A DNA stretch of 28,321 nucleotides from Pelargonium nanum (GCA_036897485.1 JAYMTF010000920.1:1-28321), one strand, 5' to 3'; shown: positions 8,847 through 20,404, numbered from the stretch's first letter. Program-made: numbers and translations. Notes: generated by a model not told the origin, from the letters alone.

Positions 8847-11800
8847 ATGACCCACTTGGGTTTCTTCAACAAATTCAAGCGCTTTAACCCTCTCGAGCCT
8901 TCTCTGGCTCTTCTCGGCTTCTTCTTCGCCACTCTCCTCTTCATTGCCTGCTTCTTCTCCTCCTACGGCGGCTCCTCACTGGGTCTGTGGTGGCTCAGAG
9001 TTGATGGGTCGTCTTCAAAAGTCTATAAGACCCATAAAAGAGTGAACTTTATGGACCAAGATGGTGATGGGTGTGATGTGTTTGCTGGGAATTGGGTTTG
9101 GGACGAGACCTATCCTTTGTACCAGAGTACGGATTGTGGGTTTTTAGATGATGGGTTTAGGTGTTCTGAGAATGGGAGGCCTGATGGTTACTTCACCAAG
9201 TGGCGGTGGCAGCCCAATGATTGCAACTTGCCCAGGTAATTTTTCTATTTTGGGTGTTTGGTTACTGAGAAAGTGTGGAGAAATTGATGGTGGGAAAAGG
9301 GTTGCTTGGGAATCATTGTTTTTGTGTGTTTGGAGTGTGAAAGATCAGTGCTTTTGTTTTGGGTTTGGCTTAACATGAGTGTAGATGCGTCATTGTGATT
9401 TTGGTTTCTGTTTGGTTCCTGAGAAAGTGTGGAGAAATTGATGAGAGAATATGGGTTAGTTAGTAATTATTGGTTTTGTGTGTTTAGAGTCTAAAAGATC
9501 AATGTTTTTGTTTTGGATTTGAATTAACATGATTATAGTTGCTTCATTGTAATTTTTTTTTTTTGCTGTTTGGGTCCTGAGAAAGTGTGGAGAAATTGAT
9601 GGTGGGAAAAGGGTTGGTTGGTAATCATTGTTTTTGCGTGTTTAGAGTGTAAAAGATCAGTGCTTTTGTTTTGGATTTGGCTTAACATGAGTATAGATGC
9701 GTCATTGTAATTTTGCTTTTTGTTTGTTTCCCGAGAAAGTGTGGAGAATTTGATTAGAGAAAAGGGTAACTTAGTGATTATTGGTTTTGTGTGCTCATAG
9801 TTTATAAGATCAAAGCCTTTGTCTCAGATTTGAATTAACATGATTATAGTTGCTTCATTGTAATTTTACTTCTGTTTGTTTGCTGAGAAAAGTGTAGGGA
9901 AATTGACGGGAGAGAAAGGGTTAGTTAGTAATTACTGGTTTTCTATTTTTAGAGTTTAAAAGATCAATGCTTTTGCCTTGGATTAGGCTTAATATGGTAT
10001 AGAATCAGATGCGTCATTGTAATTTAACTTAATGTTTTTTTTATAAGCAATTTTACTTAATGTTTGTTTCCTGAGAAAGTGTGGGGAAATTAATAAGAGA
10101 AAAAGGGTAACTTAGTAATTATTGGATTTGCTTGTTGAGTATAAAAGATCAATGATCTTGCCTTGGATTAGGCTTAACATGGTATAGAATCAGATGCTCC
10201 ATTGTAATTTTACTTCCTATTTGTATCCTGAGAAACTGTGGAGAAATTGATTAGAGAAAAAGGGTAACTTAGTAATTATAGTTTTTGTGTTGTTAGAGTT
10301 TAAAAGATCTAAGCTTTTGTCTTGGATTTGGCTTAGCATGAGTACATATGCTTCATTGGCCTTTTACTTTCTGTTTGTTTCCTGAGAAAATGGGGAGAAA
10401 TTGATAACAGAAAAGGGTAATTTAGTAATAATTGATTTTGCGAGTTTAGAGTTCAAAAGATCAAAGTCTTGGATTTGGATTTGGCGTAACATGAGTATAG
10501 ATGTAAGATGCTCAATTTTGCTTGCTATGGAACCTGTGGCAATATATGTAATTTAATTTTCAAACTTGCTTTGATATCGGTCTTTTACTTTCTGTTTGTT
10601 TCCTGAGAAAGTGGGGAGAAATTGATAACATAAAATGGGTAATTTAGTAATAACTGGTTTTGTGTGTTTAGAGTCTAAAATATCAGAACTTTTGTCGTGT
10701 ATTTGGCTTAACACAGTGCAAATGCTTCATTGTAATTTTGCTTGTTATCGAACCTGTGGCTATTTCTGTCATTTAAATTTAAAAACTTATCATGATATTA
10801 GCCTTTACTTCTGTTTGTTTCCTGAGAAAGTGTGGTAAAATTCACTAGAGAAAAGGGTAACTCAGCAGTCAGTAATCATTTGTTTTGTATGTTTAGAGTC
10901 CAAAAGATCAAAGCTTTTGCATTGGGTTTGCCTTAATACAAATACAGATGCTTCATAGTAATTTTGCTTGCTATTGAACCAGTGGCAATTTGTGTAATTT
11001 AAAACATAAAACTTGTCATGACATTAGCTTTTGCCTTGTACACCAAACCACGAGCTTTGATTTGGTTCTCATTAGAGAACAGATGCTTCATTGCAATTTT
11101 GCTTGCTATGGAACCAGTGGCAGTTTCTGTAATTTAAATTTCAATCTTGTTCTCATATTCGGTGACTTTGCTATTTCTATCTCCACCACGTGGGCATGAG
11201 TTTACATGTGTTCTCCGCCAAATATTTAAAAAGCTTTTTAAAATGACTGTTTCTGTTAAATAGCCCAATTCGTTACCTATCCATGTTCTCTATGGAGTTG
11301 AGTGTGTCTTTGTTGTTGCTCACTTTCATGCATTTTCGGTTTGGACTATTGGTTTATGTTTCTCTTTTTGGGACCCTTGAATTTTTCATGTTGATTTTTA
11401 ATAAATAGCTCATGATATCATATTTTTTTTACCTATTTAATCTATGTGAGTAATTTTTTGTTACACATATATTTAAAAATTACAAAATTATCCTTAAATG
11501 GGTTATTATCCATTTATGACCCATTTAATTAAACGGGTTAGATGGGTCAAAGCGGGTTTGACGCAAACACAACACGACTAACTAAACGGGCTGGCTTCGT
11601 AGACATGAACACGAGCATGATGAAGCTGAATCCAAACCTGCTTAAATTTGTGTTTGTATTGAGTCACGGGTCATGATCCAAATTGCAAGCCCTAATTTTG
11701 ACATTGCTTTGGCTTTAAGCATTTGATTTCAGATTTATTTTACCATTTTACATAAAAGCCATTGCTTCCTCCCAACATTCGTACTGGTTGTGATTTGGTT

Positions 11801-13903
11801 TTACGAAGTTTTTGTCGTGGCTTCACCAGCCTTATGGTTTTCTTTCGATTTCCGTATGCTCAACTGTTTCTTAAATTTCATTTTTTTTCTCTTGGGAACA
11901 GATTTGATGCTCAGAAGATGTTGGAGAAACTGAAAAATCGGCGGGTCGTGTTTGTTGGCGACTCAATCGGAAGGAACCAGTGGGAGTCCTTCCTCTGCAT
12001 GCTGTCTTCGGGTATTTCTAACAAGACTTCGATATACGAGGTGGATGGAAAACCGATCACAAAGCACACGGGATTCTTGGTATATAAAGTTGCGGATTTC
12101 AACTGCACAGTCGAATACTATCGAGCTCCATTTTTAGTAGTTCAAGGCCGGCCTCCAGCAGGATCTCCAAAGGATGTCAGGATGACTTTGAAATTGGATA
12201 AAATGGATTGGATGTCAGATCGGTGGAAGGGTGCGGATGTGCTGATACTCAACACCGGGCATTGGTGGAATATGGAAAAGACGAGAAAAATGTAAGTCTT
12301 ATCTATCAAAGAGATTTTCACAGAATGCATTTATATTTTTGTTTCCATTATGCCCCAGAGTTCTCACCCAAAACAATGATATTTTGGGTGAAGCAAGCCT
12401 TGAACCTTTGTTTCATTTTTTTTTTGCTAATGTGACTCACTGAGTTGGCAATTTAAACCCGAACTTGAGGACACCTGAAATCTGATCCGCCTTTTTGTAG
12501 GTTCGGGTTGCATAAAATAGACCGATTGATTTTTGAGTCGGGTCGGACAAACCCTCACTCACCTCAACATTTTCCATGTAAAACCGAAACTCTTGTGATA
12601 AGAGTCAAATTGGTTGTAGTTATAGGCAATGTTGTAAGAATCAGACTGGACCGGCTGGGACCGAGTACCCGGGACAGTCTGATTCTTACCTCAACCAGAT
12701 GCTAAAACAAGAATGGAGACATTTAAGGAGGGTTGACTATATATTCCCTGTTATTTATTTTTTGACCTTTCTAATTATAATCCGCTCACATGATTTCTTA
12801 GGGGATGTTATTTCCAAGAAGGGAATGAGGTGAAGACCGAGATGAGCGTTGAAAGTGCTTACCGGAAGTCAATGGAGACCGTGATCAATTGGCTTGGTAC
12901 TGAAGTGAATATGAACAAAACTCAAGTCTTTTTCCGAACTTACTCTCCCGTACATTTCAGGTCAGTATCATCATTTATTACTTCTAGTACTAGTCTTCTA
13001 TGTCTTACATTTTCATATGCTTTATAGTTAAGTACATATAATTCCCGAAACAAAGTATCAATATGCATATGTTTGCCGAGTATATCATATATGGTGAGTC
13101 ATAAATCATAACAGTAATTACAGATATATACTCCGTGTTATAAGCCAAAAACACGTAGATTACTATATGCTATCAATAATTGTGTAAATTGTTGAATTCA
13201 ATGTAAATTTTCAGTTTTCTTCTTCACTTCCTAGTCGTGTGACCCATATAATTCCATTAATTCCTAAATTACCCTTCAAGTGTCAAGTGAGTAGCACGTG
13301 AGGAAGAAAAATGAAAATTTTCGTCGAATTTAACGAAGTATGTAATTATTGATAACACGAGGTAGTCATATGTTTTGGGCCTGTAACGCAAGGTTAGTAA
13401 TATGTTCGTTTTATTACCAAATTACCCCTAGATCATATGTTCGTATTTTTCAATTCTGTTTCTTTCCTCAGTCTTGTACTTAAACACCTATATAGATATG
13501 ATTAAGTACTGATAAGTCGGATCGATGGGACAGGGGTGGTGACTGGAGGTCCGGTGGTGGCTGCGATTTGGAAAAACTACCCGATTTAGGCCCATTGCCG
13601 GCTTCACATGATCGGCACTTGGATATTGTGATTGACGTGTTATCAGAACACCGGAACGAGTCACATGTAACGAAACTGAATTTGCTGAATGTGACAAATA
13701 TGTCATTACGGAGAAAGGACGGGCACGCATCTGTGTACTATCTCGGTCCCAATGCCGCGCCGGCCTCTCTCAGCCGTCAAGATTGTAGCCATTGGTGTCT
13801 TCCCGGAGTTCCCGATTCGTGGAATGAGCTTCTTTATGCGCTTTTTCTCAAGCGCGACTCCTTTGGCACCCGGAACTCAACGATTTCTTCTCAAGTTTTG
13901 TGA
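8847..13903 (+). CDS. TBL10: trichome birefringence-like protein, TBL10/TBL11 type, wall polysaccharide O-acetyltransferase
   Basis: Four exons, 8847-9235, 11902-12291, 12802-12960 and 13534-13903, give 1308 nt and 435 aa. All junctions are GT-AG and all three introns are phase 2. Residues 19-38 form a membrane anchor expected to hold the protein in the Golgi. The PMR5N/TBL domain begins near residue 75 ([18 protein letters not shown]) and runs past [20 protein letters not shown]. The PC-esterase domain has its GDS at 149-151 ([15 protein letters not shown]) and the second catalytic motif DCSH at 396-399 ([20 protein letters not shown]), so Ser, Asp and His are intact. TBL proteins transfer acetyl groups to xylan, pectin or other wall glycans; TBL10 has been linked to rhamnogalacturonan I acetylation. 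The N-terminal '[12 protein letters not shown]' anchor points to the TBL10/TBL11 pair. The exact member number is an inference. Confidence 0.92.
9236..11901 (+). other. TBL intron 1
   Basis: Donor CCCAG|GTAATT, acceptor TTGGGAACAG at 11892-11901. At 2666 bp it is far longer than the other two introns, because it holds the tandem array at 9250-11175 and a degenerate dispersed repeat at about 11430-11700 (AAACGGGTTAGATGGGTC and a right end GCAAGCCCTAA). Confidence 0.9.
9250..11175. repeat. degenerate tandem array, about 155-bp units, in TBL intron 1
   Basis: The anchor CTGAGAAAGTGTGGAGAAAT or a variant recurs near 9265, 9419, 9577, 9732, 9883, 10071, 10228, 10382, 10603 and 10822, mostly 151-158 bases apart. 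Each unit goes on with a TAGTAATTATTGGTTTTGTG part, AAAAGATCAATGCTTTTG, and a GCTTCATTGTAATTTT end before the next TGTTTGTTTC. Units 1 and 3 resemble each other, as do 2 and 4, and units 5 and 6 share GGTATAGAATCAGATGC, so the array grew partly by multi-unit steps. The last units are about 220 bp because of an added module (GCTTGCTATGGAACC, near 10519, 10739, 10967 and 11101). Confidence 0.9.
12292..12801 (+). other. TBL intron 2 with two perfect inverted repeats
   Basis: Donor AAAAAT|GTAAGT, acceptor GATTTCTTAG. It contains TCACCCAAAA at 12364-12373 pairing perfectly with 12382-12391 over an 8-base loop, and GTAAGAATCAGACT at 12634-12647 pairing perfectly with 12676-12689 over a GC-rich 28-base loop. 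The rest is dispersed-repeat-like (GTCGGGTCGGACAA). Confidence 0.85.
13131..13395. mobile_element. fold-back MITE in TBL intron 3
   Basis: A large imperfect inverted repeat is centred at about 13262.5. AAATTTTCAGTTTTCTTCTT at 13205 onward pairs with 13298-13320, and TATCAATAATT at 13171-13181 pairs exactly with 13344-13354; both pairs share the same axis, so there is almost no length drift between arms. Weaker complementarity reaches GTTATAAGCC (13137) against GGCCTGTAAC (13378). Arms are about 105 bp with about 40 bp between them. No frame is present. The superfamily is unassigned. Confidence 0.8.
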
Positions 13904-14114
13904 TCGGTATGGAAGAGCTATCTAATTCCTGAAACCCGACTAATGACTTCAATGGGTGGGACATTTTGCGCATTTTGGGGGCAATTCTTTGGAAACGACC
14001 TGCACATATGTAAAGATTCAAGATTTTTCGACAGAATCGAAAGATGAGAAAAGGTATACAAAATTGTTTTATTTTTCTTTTCATTTGTAGTTCTTTGATA
14101 GTGACCAATTAACA

Positions 14115-14120
14115 AATAAA
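14115..14120 (+). other. AATAAA polyadenylation signal of the TBL gene
   Basis: Canonical AATAAA about 210 bases after the stop codon, followed by an A-run. The 3' UTR would then be 13904 to about 14140. Confidence 0.45.
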
Positions 14121-14217
14121 GATTGGAAAAAAAAAAAGAATTGGTATATGGAATGGTACATTAAGGTTGAAATGTTATTTATGCTAACCCTTTATAAGCT
14201 TCATATTACGATTCGAT

Positions 14218-14396
14218 CCCTTCTGTTTGGTTCTCGGAAATGGCGTTACGATAGCGTTTACATTGAAATGAGAATGGAAATGCGATTATCGCTATTCATG
14301 TGTTGATTTATGAATTTTTGGTACTGAGAATGACCTCCGAACGAGAATGTTTGATTTTCAGGTTCGTTTTAATTTTTTTTTTGTCCAAACGCTACC
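14218..14396. mobile_element. possible MITE with GTTTGGTT / CCAAACGC ends
   Basis: The left part CTTCTGTTTGGTTCTCGG and the right part TTGTCCAAACGCTACC are roughly inverted and of the 'gtttggt...accaaac' type frequent in plant MITEs; GAGAATG-like motifs recur between them. The ends match poorly and no target duplication is clear, so this is tentative. Confidence 0.3.
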
Positions 14397-16772
14397 AAAA
14401 ATTCTCTGTATTATAGGTTTTGTATTATGGAAAAAACATAGAATAGCATGGGCCGGTCCAGAACCAGACTGAAGATTGGACCAACTACTATATAGTATCG
14501 GACCGGTCCGGTTGGATTCAAAAAATTGTTCGAACCCAATCATGAACACCCATAGGGCTAACGGGCTGGACTATAATTTGCATATTATTGGGCTATTTTT
14601 CCTTGATTGAGCCCAATTTACAAGGTTGGGCCAACGATCGGCTCGCATGCCGAATTGGGTGTCAACGGGCCGGACCCATGTTTATCGCTACCAACCCTCT
14701 TATTATATGCTCGAGACTGCAAGCCGTTGACTTATTTGTCAGCTCTAGTTCAAGGTGTCTTCAGGATTGCAGAGTCCAAGACTAGTCTCTCGAGTTACTG
14801 TCTTTTAAAAATGTGTTTTTGCATATGCTATGACTCGAACTTTTGAGACCTCTTGAGGAAGCTACTAGAGACTCTAGACATATTTTGAGGTCCTTAAAAA
14901 GTTTGGTTGGTCATGTACTCATGAGGCAGGTTGGGAACAGAAGAGGTATCAACATCATCTCTCTCTCTCTCCTATATAGTGGAGAGAGAGTGTGAGTGAC
15001 ACATTCACTAAATTCATCTATGGGCTGTAAATGAGTTAATGGAGTGATTGGTTGATTAGAGACACATCCACATCTAGTGCTCTATATGGAATTTTGGACC
15101 CATATAAGTACAAACAAGAGATGGCCATTTCATTGTGAGATTTTTTGTTTCATTGGGCAAGAATGAAAGTTCCTTTCCCATGTGGGTTTCAAGAATAGGA
15201 ATCAACATGATGTGATTTCATAAGTCACCTTGGATGGACTATTTCGGTTTAAATTTAACTGATAAACCGATTCAACTCTTTTAATAAACTAGCTTATATA
15301 TAAAATAAAATGTTGACAGGTCAGATCGAGAGAGCGATCGGACCGCACCAGAATGTTACAATGTGAAAATGTATGGACAAAGATTGAACCGGTTGACATT
15401 GATATGATTATGGTTCAGATTGAAATATGAACGCCCTAGTGACAAATAGTATTCAAATTTCATGTTGTAACAAATAATTTGCTTGAAGACCTCCATGGAC
15501 ATGCCAGACAACTCCATAAATGGAAAATTAGGCACAAACACACATGCACACCCAAAATAAATAATGAAAATCATGAAGCAAAATTGGAACCAACACAATG
15601 AAGGGGAAAAGATAAGGTTGCACAAAACCAACACTTGGTGTGTGCATTGTGGTAGCTAGATAACACACAAAAGTCCAATCCAACCCCACCAGCTACAACT
15701 ATTTCTAATCAACCACTAAATGGGTCTAAATGGGTATAGCTCATACCTAATTGTACACTCATATAGCACCAAATGACCCCCTATCTTGCTCACACAAGAA
15801 TCATCATAAACCTTGTCTAGTTGTTGCAAGGTACTATGATCATAGGCAAAAAATAGGAAAAATAGAAAGTATTAGGACAAATAAGGAAATGTGTTGTACT
15901 AGTCATTACTAGATTGTTCAATGTGTTGTACTAGTCATTACTAGATTGTTTTGGCACATCGATTTCAATGAAACGATAAAATGAGCATTTTTTTTATAGG
16001 CAGTTGTCATATCGTAGATGCGATATTGGAACTAACAATCTGATAGCTGTTTTATCATGTTTTTGTCACTTCTCTCACGTATTTGTTGAGTAAGACGATG
16101 TTTAGTAGTAGTAATCATTGTTTGATCATTGTATCACACCAAATTTCAAATTTTCAAAGAACATAGGCAAGAATATTGGTAGTGAAAGGATTGCCATAGC
16201 TCCATTGCATAATACTTGCTTTTGATTTGTGTTTCAAGCACCTTGTTGCTATGGTGCATAGCCAAAAGAACTCAATTTCAATTTGCTACAAGTCTCATAA
16301 CAAAACCCATCTTTTTGTTTCTTTTAGATCATGATGAAAATTTAGATGGCTCATTTCTCAACTTCTATTGATTTTGCACCCAATTTTTCAATCCAATCAA
16401 TCTAAAAAATAAATTTTTGTGTCATTCTTATATTTTAAGAAATTGGTAATTTGATATTGACCATGTTATTTAAATCGAAACTCGAATTTAAGTCTTACAA
16501 GTGGAGTTATTCGATTTTAACAACTTCTTCACCAAGTTTCTTCAAATAATCAAAATTTTAATAATTTTCTATTAATAGGTTATGACTTGTACCAACATGA
16601 AGCTTCCTATGATATTTCTATCCAAATGGGCAAGTAGTCAGCATCCTCACATTCATGTCCAAACTTACCATATCAAGATAATGTATAGGTTTATAGATAA
16701 CACACATACCAAAGAAAATGAGTAGAGGGATGGTCAATCAAGAAATAGGGCAATGGTTACATACCAATAAAG
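14397..16772. other. intergenic spacer between convergent TBL and ALMT genes
   Basis: No gene supported. It contains a degenerate GGACCGGTCC-rich repeat (about 14450-14680), a CT/GA hairpin (CTCTCTCTCC at 14963-14972 against GGAGAGAGAG at 14981-14990), a perfect 31-bp tandem repeat at 15888-15950, and AT-rich sequence. Open frames of up to 92 codons lack domains. Confidence 0.6.
15888..15950. repeat. perfect 31-bp direct repeat, period 32
   Basis: AATGTGTTGTACTAGTCATT and the 11 bases after it occur at 15888-15918 and again, without a mismatch, at 15920-15950, separated by one C. Recent slippage or duplication is the simplest cause. Confidence 0.95.
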
Positions 16773-17037
16773 TAGAGCTGACAAATGTACGAACATGATA
16801 AGCTCCGGCTCAAACAGGTTGGGCCATAAAACGAAAGTATGTTTATCAGACTATTTTTTTACTGCGCTTCAATAGGTTGCATGTGAAAATCAGGTTGTAA
16901 CCGCTCAAGTTTGACTTTAAACGGGTCGGGCCAAAAAACATTTGTAAATATAGAACATTTTTTTCTTTTCAGATTGAGTCTCGTATTATTGAGCCGGATA
17001 AGTGATGACCCGTGAATCTTGTATTTTGCCAACTCTT
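16773..17037. mobile_element. possible hAT-like element with TAGAGCTGACAAA end
   Basis: The left end TAGAGCTGACAAA and the right end TTTTGCCAACTCTT are imperfect inverted repeats. The inside carries AAACGGGTCGGGCC-type sequence as in other dispersed copies here. Flanking 8-mers do not match convincingly, so the borders are uncertain. Confidence 0.35.
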
Positions 17038-17322
17038 TCTAAACTATTTGTTAATCATAAGCTCTATGATTCATGTACTCTAAAAAATATTACAAAAGTT
17101 AGAAAGTACCATTATAAATAAATGGTACAAACTCCCCACAACCTTTTCCCCAAACAATCAAATTTTCTTGAACACCTCCTTGGTTTTCTCTCTCTTTCCC
17201 TCAAACTTTCTTGCCCATTCAAGATTGTAGCATTGTGTAATAAAATTCATACTATATACAACTATAGAACACTATATAGTCTCATACAAATATATATGAG
17301 TTTACAAAGAGTAGCTCTCTAG

Positions 17323-20300
17323 CTACTTAGTGTGGAAACCAGCAGCTTCTCCAAGTTGCTCAACCTCTCTTGCCAATTCCTCTACCTTCTCCACAATCTC
17401 CATCAACAAAAACACAAAGCTTCCCATGGCAAGTTCTTCACCAATCTGCAATGAACCTTGCTCGGCTTTCGACACGAATTGACTCAACTCTAACCTCAAT
17501 GACTTGAGCTTTGCTCCACAATCTTGGCTTCTCCTCATGTTCATGATGCTATCTCCAAGCTCCTTTAGTGACCAAGCAAGTGTCGATCCAACATCTTCAC
17601 AAGGTTCTTTGATTGATTGTCTCATAGTTGATGATGGCTATAAATATACATATGAATGAAACATTTTACTATATGAGATTTTAGTTTTGCAAGAAACATA
17701 TACATACATGTGTATATATATATATATGTATGTATGTATATGTTGTGTGTGAACATTGCATGGTTATGAGTATAGTGTACCTGTCTTGAAGATTGGATGC
17801 AACCTTTGAGTGAGAGGATGGTGGATGCAAGGTCTCTAAGAATTTCTCCAATTTGTAGGTAATTTTTCCAAGGATGGGACAGTCCAAATCTTCCATGCCA
17901 TGGTTCCCATCTTGCAAAATTTGCCTGAAATAATGTAGTACAAACTTTTTAATGGTGGCTAGAAAAACTTTCTAATAAGGCAAAAAGTGACAATTTTGAG
18001 TTTAAAACAGTCTCTATGCACAAACAGGTTCAAAACTGCGGGCATTGTACGATAACTTGTTAAAAGTCATATATAGCGCAATCCTCTCAGTAACATTGAT
18101 TCTTTTGATTTCCAATTTCTAGTAAGGTAGAAAATGACAAGTTTGAGTCAACAAAGCAATCTGTTTTGTAGAAACAAGTGCCCACTACGTTGTGTACGCT
18201 AAATCGCCATTTGTAGAAATTGACATACAAATACTAAAAGTGGTGAAATTAGGTCACATGTAAAGACAAGGAAATGATAAAGAATTTGCTAATGGAAGTG
18301 TAAACTAAGGATTCATATGATGAAGTGGTCCACTAAACAAATCTCACTTCCCACTATTGAGGAAATGGCCAATTCACCACATTTATCTCAAAGATGGTGC
18401 TTCAATTTTCTTATCAATCAATTCCAATAGTACTTAGAGCTTTAAAATTTTCCTAATGGGTATAGGCTTGTCATGCTAACCTCACTAAAAATGGGTATAT
18501 TAAAATTGTCATTTATATACTTATTTTATCCCTACAAATATTCCGTAGGATAAACTATTGATTTCACTTGATTACTCGAAGTCTCAGTTTTAAACTTCAC
18601 TATTAGTACGCTCGCTGATAAATAAATAAAATACTTATTTTATATCCCTACTTTTAGTACTTACCAATGATTCATCTTTGGCCTTAGAGTGCAAAACTGA
18701 TTTACAACCACTGAAACTTGTACTTGGTTGATTCTCCTTTTCACTCACAAATCTGAAGTACTCCTCCAAGCAACCTACAACAAGTTAAGAAAAATGTTAT
18801 AATTTCAAGTTACGAAAGATTTTTTTAATTTTTTCATGTAATGAATCGCGATCATTAAATTGTAGTAAACGATTAAAATGTCTCTGAGAATTATCAGATA
18901 ATAAATTAAGCGTCACATCAGCTACATGTGAGAAAATATATGTGATTAAAGTACATGTACCAATCAAATTTCTAATTTTAGTAAGATTAAAATGTTAATA
19001 GTTAAGATAGATTTTATATTTTGTTCACCTTCAATAGTCTTGGCAAGTTCTTTGAACTTGGAAGCTGTGGAATCATGGAGTTCATCACTAGCCCATATAG
19101 GAAACACAAGCAAGCTTATGGAAATGGTGACAATAAATCCCATGCCTATAGTCGAAAGACGTTCGCGCGCGAGCTGCATAACCGTCTCAGCTCGTAAACC
19201 CGATACAACGACGAGATTGAAGGTCAAAATGAAGATCATAGCTCCATAATCATATGTTTTCTTGATGCTGGGAATTAGTCTTGAATATGTTGCTCCTGCA
19301 CCTGAAATATTGTTCATGTAGGTGTACATTGAGTACTTTTGCTAGTTAGATACTTAAAATATGATTATACCAAGATTCTTATTGAACTATAAAAATGTGC
19401 AACATTAGGTATTGTGAAAGGAATGCTACAATTCGTACCGAGGTTTAAATGGTTTGATACTCCTGAATCGACATAACGTTAGTTGCATGTTGAATTTAAA
19501 AAAAGTTGTCAGTTCAAGAGTATCAAACTATTCAACTCTTGTACCGACTTCCTAGTACTAACATTTGACTGTACTAAGTTTAAGCCAAAAAACACGACCA
19601 ATGTAAAGGTGAAAAACCCAAAAGAACTGTAGTTGCAGACTGAATCTTAAAAACCAACAACTCAAGAATATCAAACTATTTAACCATTGCACCGACTTCC
19701 TAGTATCAACATTTGATTGCACTAAGCTAGTTAAAGAACACTCTAGTTACGAATTGAATCTAGAAAAACCGACACAGTTCAGGAGTGCCAAACTATTTAA
19801 CCCTTGCACCGACTTCCTAGTACCAACATTTGATTGTACCAAGTTTAAGGATAGAAGTGAAAGAAAACATACCAAAAATGAAGACAGAAAAGCCAACAAC
19901 AATGGCTCTACCAGTTCCTCCAACATCTTGTGCAAAAGCTGCAGCCAAACACCCCAATCCACCTCCCAATATAGTCCCAATAGCTCTATTCAAGCCCTTA
20001 CTCAACACAGCACCTAAAGATCATCAAAAACACACACACAAGCTCATGAGCTCCACACTCAAGACCAAACCATATTAACCAACAAAACCAACAACAACCT
20101 TAAAACACACAAACAAACCTGCGAAGAACTCGAAAATGACAACAACAGTCATGATAGCCCACATGGCATTGTCCCCAACTTGCTGGTAAAGAGGGTCAAG
20201 AAGATAGAGAAGTGTCACCAAAACTAGGGCTACACCAACTTTAACACTGTGTATTATCTTTCTCATGTCTTGGTTGCTTCTGTTTCCTGCAAGAGAAGCT

Positions 20301-20404
20301 ATAAAAGATCGAACCGAAAACCGGTTTTTTCTCTTCTCAACATTAACAACTTGGTGTTCTTGATGATCTACACCATCTGGTATAGATATCACAGTTGAAC
20401 CCAT
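17323..20404 (-). CDS. ALMT: aluminum-activated malate transporter family protein (ALMT anion channel)
   Basis: Six exons on the minus strand, 20404-20119, 20013-19873, 19301-19029, 18774-18665, 17924-17781 and 17637-17323, give 1269 nt and 422 aa. All junctions are GT-AG (phases 1,1,1,0,0). Six hydrophobic segments fill the N-terminal half (about residues 54-71, 80-100, 105-124, 131-143, 162-178, 195-214). Family signatures are [20 protein letters not shown] at 86-105, [19 protein letters not shown] near 159-177, and WEPWHGRF with HPW at about 276-289. The cytosolic C-terminal half is helical ([19 protein letters not shown]) and ends at HTK without the long tail of some members. ALMT proteins are plasma-membrane or tonoplast channels for malate and other anions, used in aluminium tolerance, guard cells and pH balance; the name is historical and does not prove aluminium response. 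I cannot fix the clade or number. Confidence 0.92.
17638..17780 (-). other. ALMT intron 5 with TA/TGTA microsatellite
   Basis: The intron between exons 5 and 6 contains a GTATATATATATATATGTAT tract and TATG steps (about 17709-17745 on the + strand). Such tracts vary in length between individuals. Splice borders are ACAG|GTACAC and TTTATAG (minus-strand reading). Confidence 0.85.
18834..18975. mobile_element. TIR MITE, copy B, in ALMT intron 3
   Basis: Shares with copy A (4534-4682), in the same order, ATGTAATGAATC, AATT(G/A)TAGTAAA, AAAATG(T/A)C(T/C), TCAGCTACATG, a GTGATTA-like block, and AGTACATGTACCAATCAA with TTTCT. The right inverted end is kept; the left end has decayed or been lost, so this copy is older or truncated. 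It lies inside the 254-bp intron 18775-19028. Confidence 0.6.
19395..19855. repeat. three-unit tandem repeat in ALMT intron 2
   Basis: The block TATCAAACTATT, then ACCGACTTCCTAGTA and CAACATTTGATTG, recurs with ACCGACTTCCTAGTA at 19543, 19691 and 19808 (periods 148 and 117). The first interval has about 31 extra bases (AACACGACCAATG and neighbours). A partial unit precedes at about 19395. The last copy ends about 20 bases from the exon 2 splice donor at 19871-19872. Confidence 0.85.

Noticed and set aside
8646..8944. minus-strand open frames opposite the TBL start
   Set aside because: They mirror the CT-rich leader and first exon (RERERE-like residues from GA repeats) and are shadows of the TBL gene.
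9250..11175. CRISPR-like array
   Set aside because: The units are long, degenerate and contiguous, without short identical repeats and unique spacers, and they lie in a plant intron.
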